Positions 1-12,218 of a stretch of DNA of 64,000 bases are shown here, in pieces. Numbering within the stretch: the stretch's first letter is position 1; every line of letters begins with the position of its first letter. This DNA is from Trichoplax adhaerens (taxonomy: Eukaryota; Placozoa; Uniplacotomia; Trichoplacea; Trichoplacidae). The DNA is taken from assembly GCF_000150275.1 (NCBI RefSeq), contig NW_002060946.1:6342667-6406666 (forward strand), written 5' to 3'. The position numbers were made by a program, and so were the translations under genes. The notes under the pieces were generated by a model. It had not been told where the DNA came from. It ran no database searches and saw nothing but the letters and a program-made list of their open reading frames with translations.

Positions 1-1322
1 ATTTTATAGAAATAGCCAAATCATATTTAAAGTCTTAACAATTGAATTCGCCTAGCAGTAATTGCCTTGATGTTTCTTGTTAAGCCAAAATAAAATAACG
101 TCAAATTTTCTGCTATTCCTGCAATCTTAGTAACATGTAATTAAAGTAAAGCAACATTTCTTGCGTAATAACGATGGCATAAAAAAGTAAATGATAGAAG
201 TTATAGGCTTTCTTTGCATAGAATTCTAGGATATTTTATATGATGTTAGTACCTTAAAATCTCGATAGTACGGTATTATCAAATTTCTTATCTTTAAAAA
301 AATTTGATAAAATTGACCACAAATGGACATTTACGGATAGGAAAATAAGCATCAGACTAGAATTTACTGTCCTTTAATAACCTAATTCACTTCACTAATG
401 TTGCATTAGTATTCTAAATCGGATATGTAATTCTGTACTGACGATTACCCCTACTGTGCCTAAAATTGATCTTTTTGCGGCGGGCTGATACGTATTTAAT
501 CGCTTTTACAGTTTAAGATAAATTGACAATATCGTAGATAAATGAGATTTAATTTTTGCTCACTATACCATCGATACAGGAATAAGGTAGTATAGCTAGA
601 GTACGTACGGGTAGAATAATGAATGAATGTATTAGAGATTTATGCAGAATTGACGTTTTATGTTGCTATGGAGAGCTAATCTTATTCTTTCCTATCAATG
701 GAGGATACAAAATTACATTAAAATGATAACAGTAAAAACTATTAGTCCGGACGTAAAATAAGGAAGTACCATAAGTCAACATGATTTTGGGGGTCGAAAA
801 AGTCAGCATATCGATGGAATGAAGTGATATACAAGGCTAGCTTTCAGGAAGAAGGAGTAATAAACAAGAGCTTATTTTAAAAGCTAAATATTAAATTTAC
901 GAATCGAATAGAGATTGAATGACAAAGAATAGTAACAGTTGTAACTAGGATGTAATTAATATACTTCAATTGGTTGATTTTAAGCATTTACGAATTAATG
1001 AATTGCTTACGGTAACAATTATTGAATGCTATTTTGAGTGAGATAAAAGAGAACGGTGTCTGCACCCTTTCGTTCTTGTCTCACGATATTTTAGTCGGCA
1101 GTAATTGGCGGTATAAATATGATTATTCTCAAATGGAAGGGAAGTTTCGATTAATTTGAAGTATTATCGGAGCGTAGTAGTACTCTAGCGAAAAAGCGAC
1201 AGCTGGAATGATAGATAATGTCGCTTAACTGACTAGATTAAGATAATAAATAGTAAAACTGCAATCGTTCGCTGTTAGGAACTCACCGTAACGAAATTGT
1301 ATTTACTATTTATTTAACTTAG
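1..1322. other. AT-rich sequence upstream of the first visible PDE9A exon
   Basis: No exon was recognised here. The first visible PDE9A exon (1323) begins inside a codon, so at least one more upstream coding exon is required. I looked for a segment resembling the usual PDE9A N-terminus and ending with two bases of a codon before a GT, and found none. This stretch is probably intron or 5' flank, with the missing exon lying left of the window. Confidence 0.5.
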
Positions 1323-4300
1323 ATGGAAATCAGTTCAGTTATCCAGTGATGATGGATCACTAGTGGCGATTAGTTGGGATGTACCGGAAAATGACGAAAG
1401 GTAGATTAACAAGATATCTTTTAGTATATTCTGTATTAGGTTATCTGTTGTTTAGTTGCTGTCTACGTACTATTTATCTGCTATCTTAAGTATTAAGGTC
1501 TCAAATTTCTGCAATTAAATATTAAGAAATAAGCTTTCTCCGCGATTTGAAGTCAATTGATAACTTCTTGTATTATTTTCCCTTCGACATTAAATCATTT
1601 CTATTTTATTTTTAGTGCACCTTATGTTGCAACCGTGATTGCAGAAGATTCAGTTGTCAGTGAAAATGATAGACTTGCCGGAATTCTAACACAGGTTTCC
1701 GACCATTTTGTAAGGTAAATTTATTAAATATTGATGCAATGCATGCCTTTAAAGTCATCTTTCGGGTTTCTAAAATAATAACCTATTTTGTACATTACAT
1801 TAATTTCATTTGGAACTTTTCCGATAGGGCATTTAACATTACTGAATTAAGAAAAGAAATTAGAGACCACTTGAGTGAGTTGAAGAAGAGAGTAGAGAGT
1901 GAGTTAATGGCCATCACATGACACCTTCGGCCGCAAATCCATAAATAGAAATTCTAGGATAGTTAATTTCAGGTTTAAAAGGTTTAAAAGGTTTAATTTG
2001 ACTCTGTAATTGCCTTAGGGTAATAGTATATTTCTAGATACTATACTAGCGTATAATAGTTAAAATAGGTATAAATTATTTCAATTCCAGCATACCGGTA
2101 ATTTGGCATACAGTATAATGTACTCGTACGCAAGTGAAGTAGAACGAAATAACAGAAACAGCTTTGATTAAATGTATTCAGTCTTGCACTGTTCAGTTTA
2201 TGGTTAATTAGCTAAGATTCGGATACATATCCCCTTAAATGAGAGAATAGTAAGGTGCTAGGCTTTATCATAACACAAACTAGCTTTAGTGGTAAAATAG
2301 ATCATAGCTATGATAATAGGTTAGGTTATTGATAGGTAATACTTAGGATCTAGTGATCTGTTTCGTTGCATACTTAGAGGTGTAATACTTAACTGAGCAG
2401 ATAATGAGCAAAGATTAATAGCGAAGTGTGACTATGGATCGATTCTTTTGCCTAAAGGATAATACTGTAGTTTCTAGTTAAGAGCAAAAGATATTTAGGT
2501 GCAAAGATTACTAGCGACGTTGACTATGGATCGATTCTTATGCATAAAGGATAATACTATAGTTTCTAGTTAGGAGCACTGATGGCATTAGCTTATCGTC
2601 CTCAATAAATAAAATAGGAGATTCGACTAATTGAGTTTAGTAACTACAATCTAGCTAGGAAGTTATAAATTGAAATTTACCGTAGATATTTAACTTTAGT
2701 CCGCAAGTACTTCGTGATAGACTCATTATATTTTTCATCTGGAAGATCAGGAATTAGTAATAGTTAAAAGTAGTTGATGCATTAATTCAGTAATAAGTTA
2801 TTGCCATGCATTTATCCCAAAATAGGGTCAGAAAATATTAAGAGCAGGCTATAATTATAGGCTGTTAGATAATCACTTGCTAGTGTAATTACTTATGCAT
2901 TTAAGTTACTTTGATATCAAACGTCAAATGTCCCAAACTAGCATTCAGGATAACAATACAGCTTTAAAACTTTTACTAAACTTCACTTATATCACGTATT
3001 CTAGAAAATTGACGTGTTTTAATTTGTATTCATACAGCTGTTGAAGGCCTTAAAGCTGTCGAAATTGAAAAATGTAAGAAAGAAATTAATCAACTCCGCG
3101 AGATGATGTATGCAAGGAAGTAAGTCAAACCTGATACCACTTATTACATTAATGCACTTAAATCCTAAGTTTAAATATATTATATAAATATTGGAATCGG
3201 TCCTATGTTGTGGTGGATTTACTGTAAGTAAGAGTAATAACATCTGCATCTCTATAATTGAAAGTATTGTTGCAGTAGTTTTATATTGTATCGAAGAGAT
3301 TCATATGGTTACGGTCGTAGTATATTTTCTGTAACTAAAACTTTCATCTAAACTTGACTTTCTATCTCGCTTCCACATCTCATGCTCTCTCTCTTTCTCT
3401 CACCATCACGTTGTCTCTATCTGACCGTTGCAGATCTAGTTCTGTCGATTATCCATTACGGTAAATATAACTACGTCTCCCGTTACATTTTTAACGTTGA
3501 ATCAACCACTTATTTATTTCAACTAATAACGACTAGACTGCAATATCGTGTGTAAAATATTTATTATCCTGCGCTTAAAGTTACATTCTATAACATACAT
3601 GCTAACTTATCTTTAACCTACAATCATAAATTCTTACGTAAACAACCAACAAATTGACCTCTAACCTTCACAACATCGACGTAACATATATAACATGATC
3701 TAACAATTCGTTTATATAACTCTAACACGTAGATTATGTGTTGATTATTGTAAATAGTAAGGCGATAACAAATGTAAAGCATGCACAAAATAAATCTCTA
3801 ACCTATGATATATAAAAATAACAATGTATAAGTATTAGCTATTTATTAAATGTAGTCATAATTAGTTATAGAATTACCAAAGCAATATTTAACTTCAAGT
3901 TAAGATTTTACTGATAATTTAAATTTTTTGTGCTTTAAAATACGTTCAAAACTTAAAATACTTGGTTATCTATAGTAAACTGATTAATTATGTTACTAAT
4001 TGGTAAATGCTAATAATTGCTTTTAGGTTATACTATTTCAGTATTGAAAAATAAAAATTAAAAAAACTAAATTGCATTACTAATTAATTATTTCTTGACC
4101 GTTATCTTTACAGAAAGTACAATTCGGAGCAGTACATCTATAATGAACCAGATAAAGTCAATATAAGTCGAAGTAAAATTCCACTTTATACCAAGGTAGG
4201 GTAACAAATCTTTTAAGGAAGATTTTGGCTGCTACTTAGTCGGAAGAATTTCTTGTTAATTAAATTTCATTTAGTATTACAATATCATCCCAATTATATA

Positions 4301-7018
4301 TACGTAACATATATATTTTAAATAACATCTAATTACGTTATTTTTAGTATACACTTTCACAAGAAACAATCGATTATTTGAAGAAACCAACCTTTGATAT
4401 CTGGCAATGGGAACCGAATGAGGTTGGTTAATATTTAAGAAAATTTTCTCATCCCTTTTCTAATTCTGAATTGCAGAAGAATTCATGATTTAAAACTGAA
4501 AAAGCTATCAATGCGTTGATTTCTCTTCTTGTGGTATTTGCTCTTGAAATTGCAGATGTTGAGCTTATTGGAGCACATGTATCATGAATTGGATATAGTT
4601 CGTGATCTAAATATCAATCCCATAACTCTGAGACGTTGGCTAGTAAGTAGCTTAATTAAGATAAGCTACTGTCATTGCTTCAGTACTGTTTATAAGAAAT
4701 ATTTAAACCCTATCATTATATTTCATATCATTATAACACCTAATTAATAATCATTGCGCTGTCTTTATCTAATATCTCGAAATCACTATCTTAGTTATGT
4801 GTGCAAGAGAATTATCGCAATAACCCGTTCCATAACTTTAGACACTGTTTCTGTGTAACGCAAATGGTAAGCCTGAGATATGTTGCTATCTATCTTAAAG
4901 TTGGTATTTTGTATTAATACTTTGAAATCAGTGCAGAAAGTATATCATAATGCCAATGAATGAAATACAATAATAAATGATCATCTCATTACTACACAAG
5001 CAGAGTTTTAGTGAGGCTTTTCAGGATGTTATTATATTTTAATAACTATTTTCGATTCTTTACGTATGTAGATGTATGGGATGATTTATGCATGCCAGTT
5101 GGATAAACATTTAACCAAGGCTGAATTAGCAACATTGCTAACAAGTGCAGTTTGTCATGATTTGGATCATCCAGGCTATAATAATGCGTAAGTTTACGTG
5201 CATTGATAGAATTGTGCTCAAATATTGCTGCTCTGTAGTAATATCAAATGAGCATAGTTTTGCCAGAACTTATGTTCTATCAGTTCTATTTTCTACTTTA
5301 CGCGTATACTCTGAGTAAATATAAGATTTTATTAATCTGATGTATCAATTGTACTGAGGCCAAATATGGCATCGATGCAAATTAACTACCCGTATATAGT
5401 AGATAAGAAGTACCCCATGGTATCCCTTTATCATAATTTTATCGAATTCATTTTCTGATTTGATGTTTCAATACTATGAAGGAGATAATAGAGCGCTACA
5501 AAATTTTGATTAAAGATAGTTTTTATCTGATTTTATAGCTACCAAATTAATGCAAAAACTGAGCTTGCTATACGTTATAACGATATTTCACCTCTGGAGA
5601 ACCACCATTGCGCAGTTTGCTTCAAGATTTTAAATAAGGTATTAGGATAAATTTCGACTGAAGAATATCAACAATCCTAAAGTACCACATGATAAATTGT
5701 TAATGGTAAACAAAATTATTTAATTTTGTAATAGCCTGAATGTAACGTTTTTGCTAATACATCTGAAAGCGTGTATCGCGAAATCAGAAAGGTAAGAAAT
5801 TATACAATAGTATCTTCGAAGTGATAGGCAGAATGGAATATGCCGAAATGTGTCTCAATTCATGATTCAATCATTATCGGTTTACTCAGGGTATTATTTC
5901 ATTAATATTGGCTACCGATATGGCAAAGCACGGCGAAATAACAGAGCAATTTAGGAGCACTGTTAATGATTTTGACGTCAACAACGAAAAACATCGAACT
6001 TGCGTATGTAAACAGATTCAGAATTATACGATAGATGTAGTAAGAATTAATCTTACTAAATCTGGTGGCATGCAAATAATAATTGTCAATATTTAATATT
6101 TTAGATGGTTGATCTTAAGTGATCTCTACCTTGATACTGGTTCCTACTTTTATATTATCTAACTGAAATATTCATTTTTTCCATTACAGCTAAAAATGAT
6201 ACTCATTAAATGTTGCGATATCTCTAATGAAGTGCGACCAATGGAGATTTCTGATCCATGGGCAGACTGCTTACTAGAGGAATTCTTTCAGCAGGTAATT
6301 TTTACTAGAAACTACTAGACAATGCTTGCTGTACTGATGGTTTTTAAATTTCTAAATCACTATTGTGCTATCGGGCGATGCCCAATTTAGGGAGATCGTG
6401 AGAAGTCCGAAGGTTTGCCTGTAGCTCCTTTCATGGATCGTGAGAAAGTGACAAAATCTTCCACACAAATTGGATTCATAAAATACGTTTTAATTCCATT
6501 ATTTGAATTATTTAGCGAGGTAATTTTTATTTTGCTTAATAATATTAATATGGGCTAGTCCATTTGAACCCTAACATTTAGATGCAAATATGTAATAATC
6601 TATACTTAAGAATCAATATTATTCATATTCTTAACAAATAGGTATTTCCTAATGTTCGTGAGCTATTGGTTATTCCGTTGATGGATGCATTGGAACGATA
6701 TGAAAAGCTGAAGCAAATTGAAGAAGTTGACGCTAATAAAGCGAATAATGAAAAAAATGAAGAGGAAAGCAGCGAAAAATTAAGAGCAGAAAAAGATAAA
6801 GATAAAATCAATGATAGCCGAAGGGCATCGTAAGTTCTTGATATAAAATAATTATTTTCTGATATTAGGGTATCTTATGTTGCTATATTTTCTAAGTACA
6901 CTGGTGTTAAATACTTTTTGAAACAGGCAATGATAACTATAAATCTTTAATATTAGCCTGGTATTTATTGGATAAACGTTAAAAATTATTTTTTCATTTC
7001 AGGCAAAGTACAGTTTAA
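1323..7018 (+). CDS. PDE9A: PDE9A-type 3',5'-cyclic GMP phosphodiesterase, 17 exons, 5' end incomplete
   Basis: The family hydrolyses cGMP to GMP. Exons: 1323-1400, 1616-1714, 1828-1898, 3038-3119, 3434-3460, 4114-4195, 4348-4422, 4556-4642, 4795-4866, 5072-5187, 5539-5638, 5735-5791, 5890-6003, 6190-6294, 6391-6519, 6642-6829, 7003-7018. All have AG/GT borders and matching phases, giving 498 residues plus stop. Visible family marks: [13 protein letters not shown] and [13 protein letters not shown]; the metal-site motif HNFRH (about residue 213); [10 protein letters not shown] (about 253); [13 protein letters not shown] with the second metal-binding Asp (about 363); and [12 protein letters not shown] carrying the purine-binding Gln (about 414). 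The order and spacing match animal PDE9A along the whole catalytic domain, so the enzyme looks intact. The N-terminal part (exons 1323-1898) is more diverged but aligns with the animal N-terminal region. The C-terminal tail is rich in Lys and Glu and ends in S-T-V. Only the first exon(s), about 50 residues, are missing. The assignment is near certain; the exact border of the first listed exon is less so. Confidence 0.95.
1971..1996. repeat. 9-bp microsatellite (AGGTTTAAA) x 2.9
   Basis: Almost three tandem copies of AGGTTTAAA are visible inside a PDE9A intron. No function is evident. Confidence 0.85.
2408..2577. repeat. Tandem duplication, two copies, period 93 bp, in a PDE9A intron
   Basis: Two diverged copies of about 77 bp begin with GCAAAGATTA at 2408 and 2501. 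They share the blocks GACTATGGATCGATTCTT and AAAGGATAATACT, and end in TTTCTAGTTA followed by a G-rich triplet. The duplication lies wholly in the 1899-3037 intron and has no effect on coding. Confidence 0.85.
3434..3460 (+). other. PDE9A: 27-nt in-frame microexon of PDE9A
   Basis: The segment is flanked by an AG acceptor (ttgcag) and a GT donor (gtaaat). It starts with one base and ends with two bases of split codons, exactly like the junction it interrupts. Including it adds nine residues (about KSSSVDYPL); skipping it leaves the frame intact. It lies in the linker between the N-terminal region and the catalytic domain, a part that is heavily alternatively spliced in vertebrate PDE9A. Being short, it could be a chance open segment. 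Confidence 0.5.
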
Positions 7019-7233
7019 TCAATTTTGGAAGTACGTATCACTTGTGATGTTGTTAGATGTTTAAAGAAAACGATGTCGCAGCAACATTTTAAAATCATAA
7101 GCTCTGAAAATTCACACGATTTCTACAATGATAAAGAAACCACTTAGCGAAATCATATCCTAAAATATTAATTCTTTCTTCGTCTGACTTTTAATCATTG
7201 GGAAGTCAAGCGAAACTCAAGACATACAAGAAC

Positions 7234-7239
7234 AATAAA
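7234..7239 (+). other. Candidate polyadenylation signal AATAAA for PDE9A
   Basis: This is a canonical AATAAA about 215 bp after the PDE9A stop codon. In sequence this AT-rich the hexamer occurs often by chance, so the assignment rests on position alone. Confidence 0.35.
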
Positions 7240-10200
7240 AGATAATATAAAAAACTATCTTCCACCCTTAACTCCTTACCATACACTTTTATCTGACACA
7301 ATTCAAGTTTCTATATACATGTAACACATAATCTTCGTTAGGCCGATAGTTTAATATTTTTGCAATTTGCTATTTAAATATTTTAGCCTACGGAGTTTAT
7401 TTGTATGTTAGACTGAGACACTAAATTATGTAGTTATATGTACCCGTTGAAAATTTCTCTATACAGGGCATGCTTAGGTAAACTAGAGAAGTCATTAATA
7501 GTCTTCCATGCGTTCATAAATGCAAAAAAGGCACGCCTAGGAGCATAATAAAATTTTCAAATAGCATCTTATTATGGCCACATGAATACAAACGCATCTT
7601 GCATAGAATAAATTATGTTGCTAGTCTGATGTTATGACGGTATTGAACAAAAATTAAATGAGAAAATTCTTGATACAATATGTGAGGATGTTGCTTTATC
7701 TGGCTATTTCTTAAGTTGACATGCGAATAATTATTAAAGTGAGAAATTGCTGTCAACTTATTCATATTTATATATTAGGATATTTAAATTAGATTTATCT
7801 TCTAGCTATGACTTTACGAATTAATGACAATGCTACAAATATTACGCCTAACAATCTCCATTCTATTCAAACTAGATCTTTTAGATGTCATACAGTATCG
7901 TTAAGATAGTATTGGTCTTGCCATTACCATTTATTTCTTGTCCTATACGTGCGTTAGCAGTTGCATATACTCAGTTACGAAGCAGTTGGATTATATTTGT
8001 CAAGAGGGAACGTAATGAATGATCACTATATGGCTATCGAATAATGCTTATTAAATATGTGGAAAGTTAAATTACTATTTATTATATTCGATTTCCCTCG
8101 ATTATAGTATAACAAAAATGTATTATTATTACCCCTTTCTATCATCAATTTGCTATTTATGATATTTTGCTAAAGTCAAAAGATTGAATTCAATCAAAGA
8201 CAAACTTTAATAGAATATCAGGCAAATTCAAAATGCTATTTATGTTGTAGAATGTTGTAAAGTTACTAATTTAACGGCTTGATAAGCTCGTTCGCTTATT
8301 GTAATCAATTAATTGCAAATTGATTAGCATTAGTAACTAAATTTTATTTCTATAGCAAAACTCTTCTTATTCATTTTAAGAAATCTATAGTTTAAAATTC
8401 GCTATTACTATTAGTATCAATGCTTAATTGTTCTAGATTCTGAATTGTTTCTCCCTACAAGCCATAGAAATTTTTTATCATTTCGAATAACTGAAACTTG
8501 TATCAATTGTGATCATATTTGATCTTAATCTTTCTCTTTAGCAAATACATATGGAGACTGTTTTTCTAATTATGTTTATGGCCTTTCTGCAAGTTCAAAG
8601 TTATTGGCAATATAGAAATATATGAGTTAAATCTATATTTTGTCTTGACAATTAACTCGAAAGTTGATATAATATGATTAAAATTATTTAATCATGATTG
8701 GAATACTCATGATATTGTTTCAACTAACTAATGCTAGTCCGGCTGTATACATATACTTGATAAGGAAATTTCTTTCACCTAATAGCTAATGGCATTTGAG
8801 CCATTAGAAATAATTATAAAGTAGCATCATCGCGATATTATTGATAGCAATAATTCATTACTGTTAATGACATAAAATTACCAATGTACCTTAGCGATTT
8901 CGATGCTTATAACTTATTATAAAATTTAACTAATATACCCGTCAATCTTGATATCGACATGAATTATTGCTTTAATTATTATATATCTATTCAATTTTCA
9001 GGTCGATGTTATTTCATTTTCAATAGTTAATAAATTCCATGATTAACGGGCATGCTGGTATTAGAGTTAGTTACAGGAATTTAAGATGAGCATTGCATGA
9101 TTCTTTAAAAATTTGAAACTGAAGTCGCGAGAATTTACCAGAATATTATCGCTTCGTACTATTATAGTACCTTCAAAATCATAATTTAATATATCACCTA
9201 ATTGGTTAATCGAATTCGGAGTTGGTTACGAACACCATTACAGAATCAAACTAGAGATATTTAATTAAGTAAAATTCTACTATTTTACATACTTATCAAG
9301 CTGTATAAAATTTAATTTGTGATTAGAGATAGTTGAACTTTATCAAAAGACTAATTCTACGTATAGAGCATATGATTGACTACGCCATGTCAATATACCC
9401 AAAATAAGCAAAAGTGTATAGATATATAACGTTGCTACCGAGATGGGCTGCTGTGACTCAGAATTAATGCCTCAAAATGAAAATAGAATGGTAAATTAAA
9501 TTTGATTATTAAGAAATTATCTGCAGACGTCCTTTAAAGGAGTAGAATCGCTACAATTTTTAAACAGATACCGCAGAAAAATAGGTCACGAAAGATATAA
9601 TATCAATAAGATTTCGCCGTTAAGGAAATTTGTTAAATATAAATATCCAAGTTGGCTAAAATAGATTTTTGTTGTAGATATTTCACTACTGTATACTATA
9701 TAAGCGTTAGATATCGCGGTATTTATTCTTAATAGTAACCATCTATACAATTATTTTGTAGAATTTCAATGCAAGTAGCGCTCTGAGAAACTGTTTCAGC
9801 CTTTTCGAAGATCTGGGTACAAAGTTTTATTGTTTAATTTAAAAATAGAACAAAGTATATACCCGTAGTAGAAAAGCGATAATAAATTATTTTGACTGTG
9901 TATTTTTAATCTTAGCGATATTTTATGAGACCTACATAGCCATAAAAATCGAAAAAATCATAAATTCTATACCATACCTACAGTATATACTCGTATTGAC
10001 CATGAACTAGAACATGAAGAGGTTTAGTACTGGATCTTGTATACGACGTATCTTACTAACTTGAAGCTAAAATTAACTATCGTTATCAAGCTTAAGATGA
10101 TTATTCTAGTAATTGTAGCTAGATTGAATTCAGTTTATTATTGTTAATGTTTGACTGCAAGGAAATTGTGCAATTCAACAAGTATATTTATTTTAGATGA

Positions 10201-12189
10201 ATATTGGCCTTATGGTAACGATTGGCCGTATAATTAGCAACAATTTCAGTAGCTTATTATTTAACATAGTTTATTATTATTAATTAATACAAGATCAAAC
10301 TGGCAAGATCAAAATAACATTATACTCTTAAATAAAATGAGTTAATACAAAACATCAGCTGTTCTTAACATAAAATAAGACAGCAATCGTACATAGATTA
10401 TATGAATCTCGCTTAATCTTAATTGAAATCTACAATTCAGTAGCAATAAAACATGATCAACCGCGAGCATGAATTTATATCAACATTATACGAAAGTGTA
10501 AAGCAGTGACAACCTTAGATGGAAAGTACAACTTGTACATATATCTATATATGTAAATATATATTTATATTTATTTATGTAACAAAATTAATCATGTCCC
10601 GTAGTTACAATTATCAAGATGCATCAACACGTCAAATAATAACGATTAATTAAAAGCCAATCATGATGAGATCATTATTAACATCGACATCATGTAGAAT
10701 GATACAATAAAGTCTTTTGATAACTTGATGTACATACTTGATATATATAAGGACTACGATGAAACCTACTTAAATATGTACTGACATGTTACGAACAAGT
10801 TACGAAGCAAAGCCGGAAGGATAAATTTTTCAATATAAACTTTAATAATTTCTAAAACGGTGAATAAAGGTTATGAATTTGAGATTACATCAAACAAATA
10901 GTGAATCAATGCTACATACTCGTATAATATTCGATAGATTTTATTACCTTTAGTGAGACGTATTGATAACTGCAGACAAATTTAAATTGTTGTGATAGAT
11001 TACTTTATTTGTAAAACTGGTTTGACTAAATATCATAATCTTTCTGACATTAACCAGTCATTATTAAAGGGCAGATTTGGTTATAACTATCTAATGCATT
11101 TTAAGATATTGCAGGGACAACAAACATTGATACATTAATCTCCAATTAATGATTAATGGAAGAGAAGGAAGCATGACTTAGATGGATGTTTGATCACTAT
11201 ATCTCATTTGACATTTTACATTTTATGCTTGATTGATCTTCATATTTATAGTAAAATGGTATAAACATTAATATAGTTATAATAAATTTAGAATTAATAG
11301 AATTAGAGTTGAATGAATGGATGATTGAATGAATAAATGAATAAATGGATAGTTATTAATAGCAATGATATATGATTTACTTTTAATAATATCATGTCAT
11401 ACAGCAGTATTAGCCAATAAATTTAGAGGAAATTAAGAAACCAAAAAGTCACTGAAATGGTATAATAATTTACCATATATTTTATAACTTCGACGGCTTG
11501 ACAGTATCGTATTACTGATATACTAGGCTGAATGATATCTTCCGTGATAACAGTATTGTAAGCCGTAATAACTGCTTATGGCGAAATATAATTAATAGAT
11601 TTAGCGACAAATAAGCAAAAATTTTCTTATAATCTCAAAATCAGATTAAGATCATCCAAAAGAAAGAAGTAAAATTCTATAACTGGTTGTTTACCACGGT
11701 TAACATTACAGCTGATCTTTGACTTAATAGCAAAATGATATGCAAAAATAAGCAAAAAAATGCAGGAAAGTTATAATAGTATTTCTGATTCAATTTTTAC
11801 GTTTACAATAAATGGAATTTAGAAACTACAATAGATAATTATTGATATTATCTAATTATTTCTTATCCACAGTCACCCTTAACCGCGTCCAGATATCGCT
11901 ATCATCATCATCAATTAAACAAGAATAACAACCATAACCAACAATTAAATGGAAGAATTTTGCTTTTACATTATTTCACGATTTTCATCATAGACTTTGA
12001 TGTCTACATCGTTAATCTCTGTCTTTATAGGTCACCGATTATTATAACCATTATCTTGGATAATTGGTTAATTAGGTTGACTTTATTGACGTAAATATTT
12101 TTAACCCTCTTGAATATGTGATTTTAAGGTCATATTTTAATTAGCAGCACCTCCGATTTCTTTTTTATCGATTAAAAGGTTGCAATTAT
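7240..12189. other. Intergenic AT-rich region between the convergent PDE9A and Robo genes
   Basis: The two flanking genes point towards each other, so this interval should hold two 3' ends and spacer. On reading both strands I saw no open segment with good splice borders, no recognisable protein motif and no tRNA-like box pair. Homopolymeric A/T stretches and short direct repeats are common. Nothing else can be supported. Confidence 0.6.
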
Positions 12190-12198
12190 TTTATTGAA

Positions 12199-12204
12199 TT
12201 TATT
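12199..12204 (-). other. Candidate polyadenylation signal for the Robo gene
   Basis: On the minus strand this reads AATAAA, about 15 bp after the Robo stop codon; a second copy lies about 9 bp further on (12190-12195). This would mean a very short 3' UTR. Chance occurrence is likely in this composition. Confidence 0.3.
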
Positions 12205-12218
12205 CATTCCATTGCTCT

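Noticed and set aside
3019-3249. Minus-strand open frame over a PDE9A exon
   Set aside because: It is the antisense shadow of the 3038-3119 PDE9A exon and adjacent intron.
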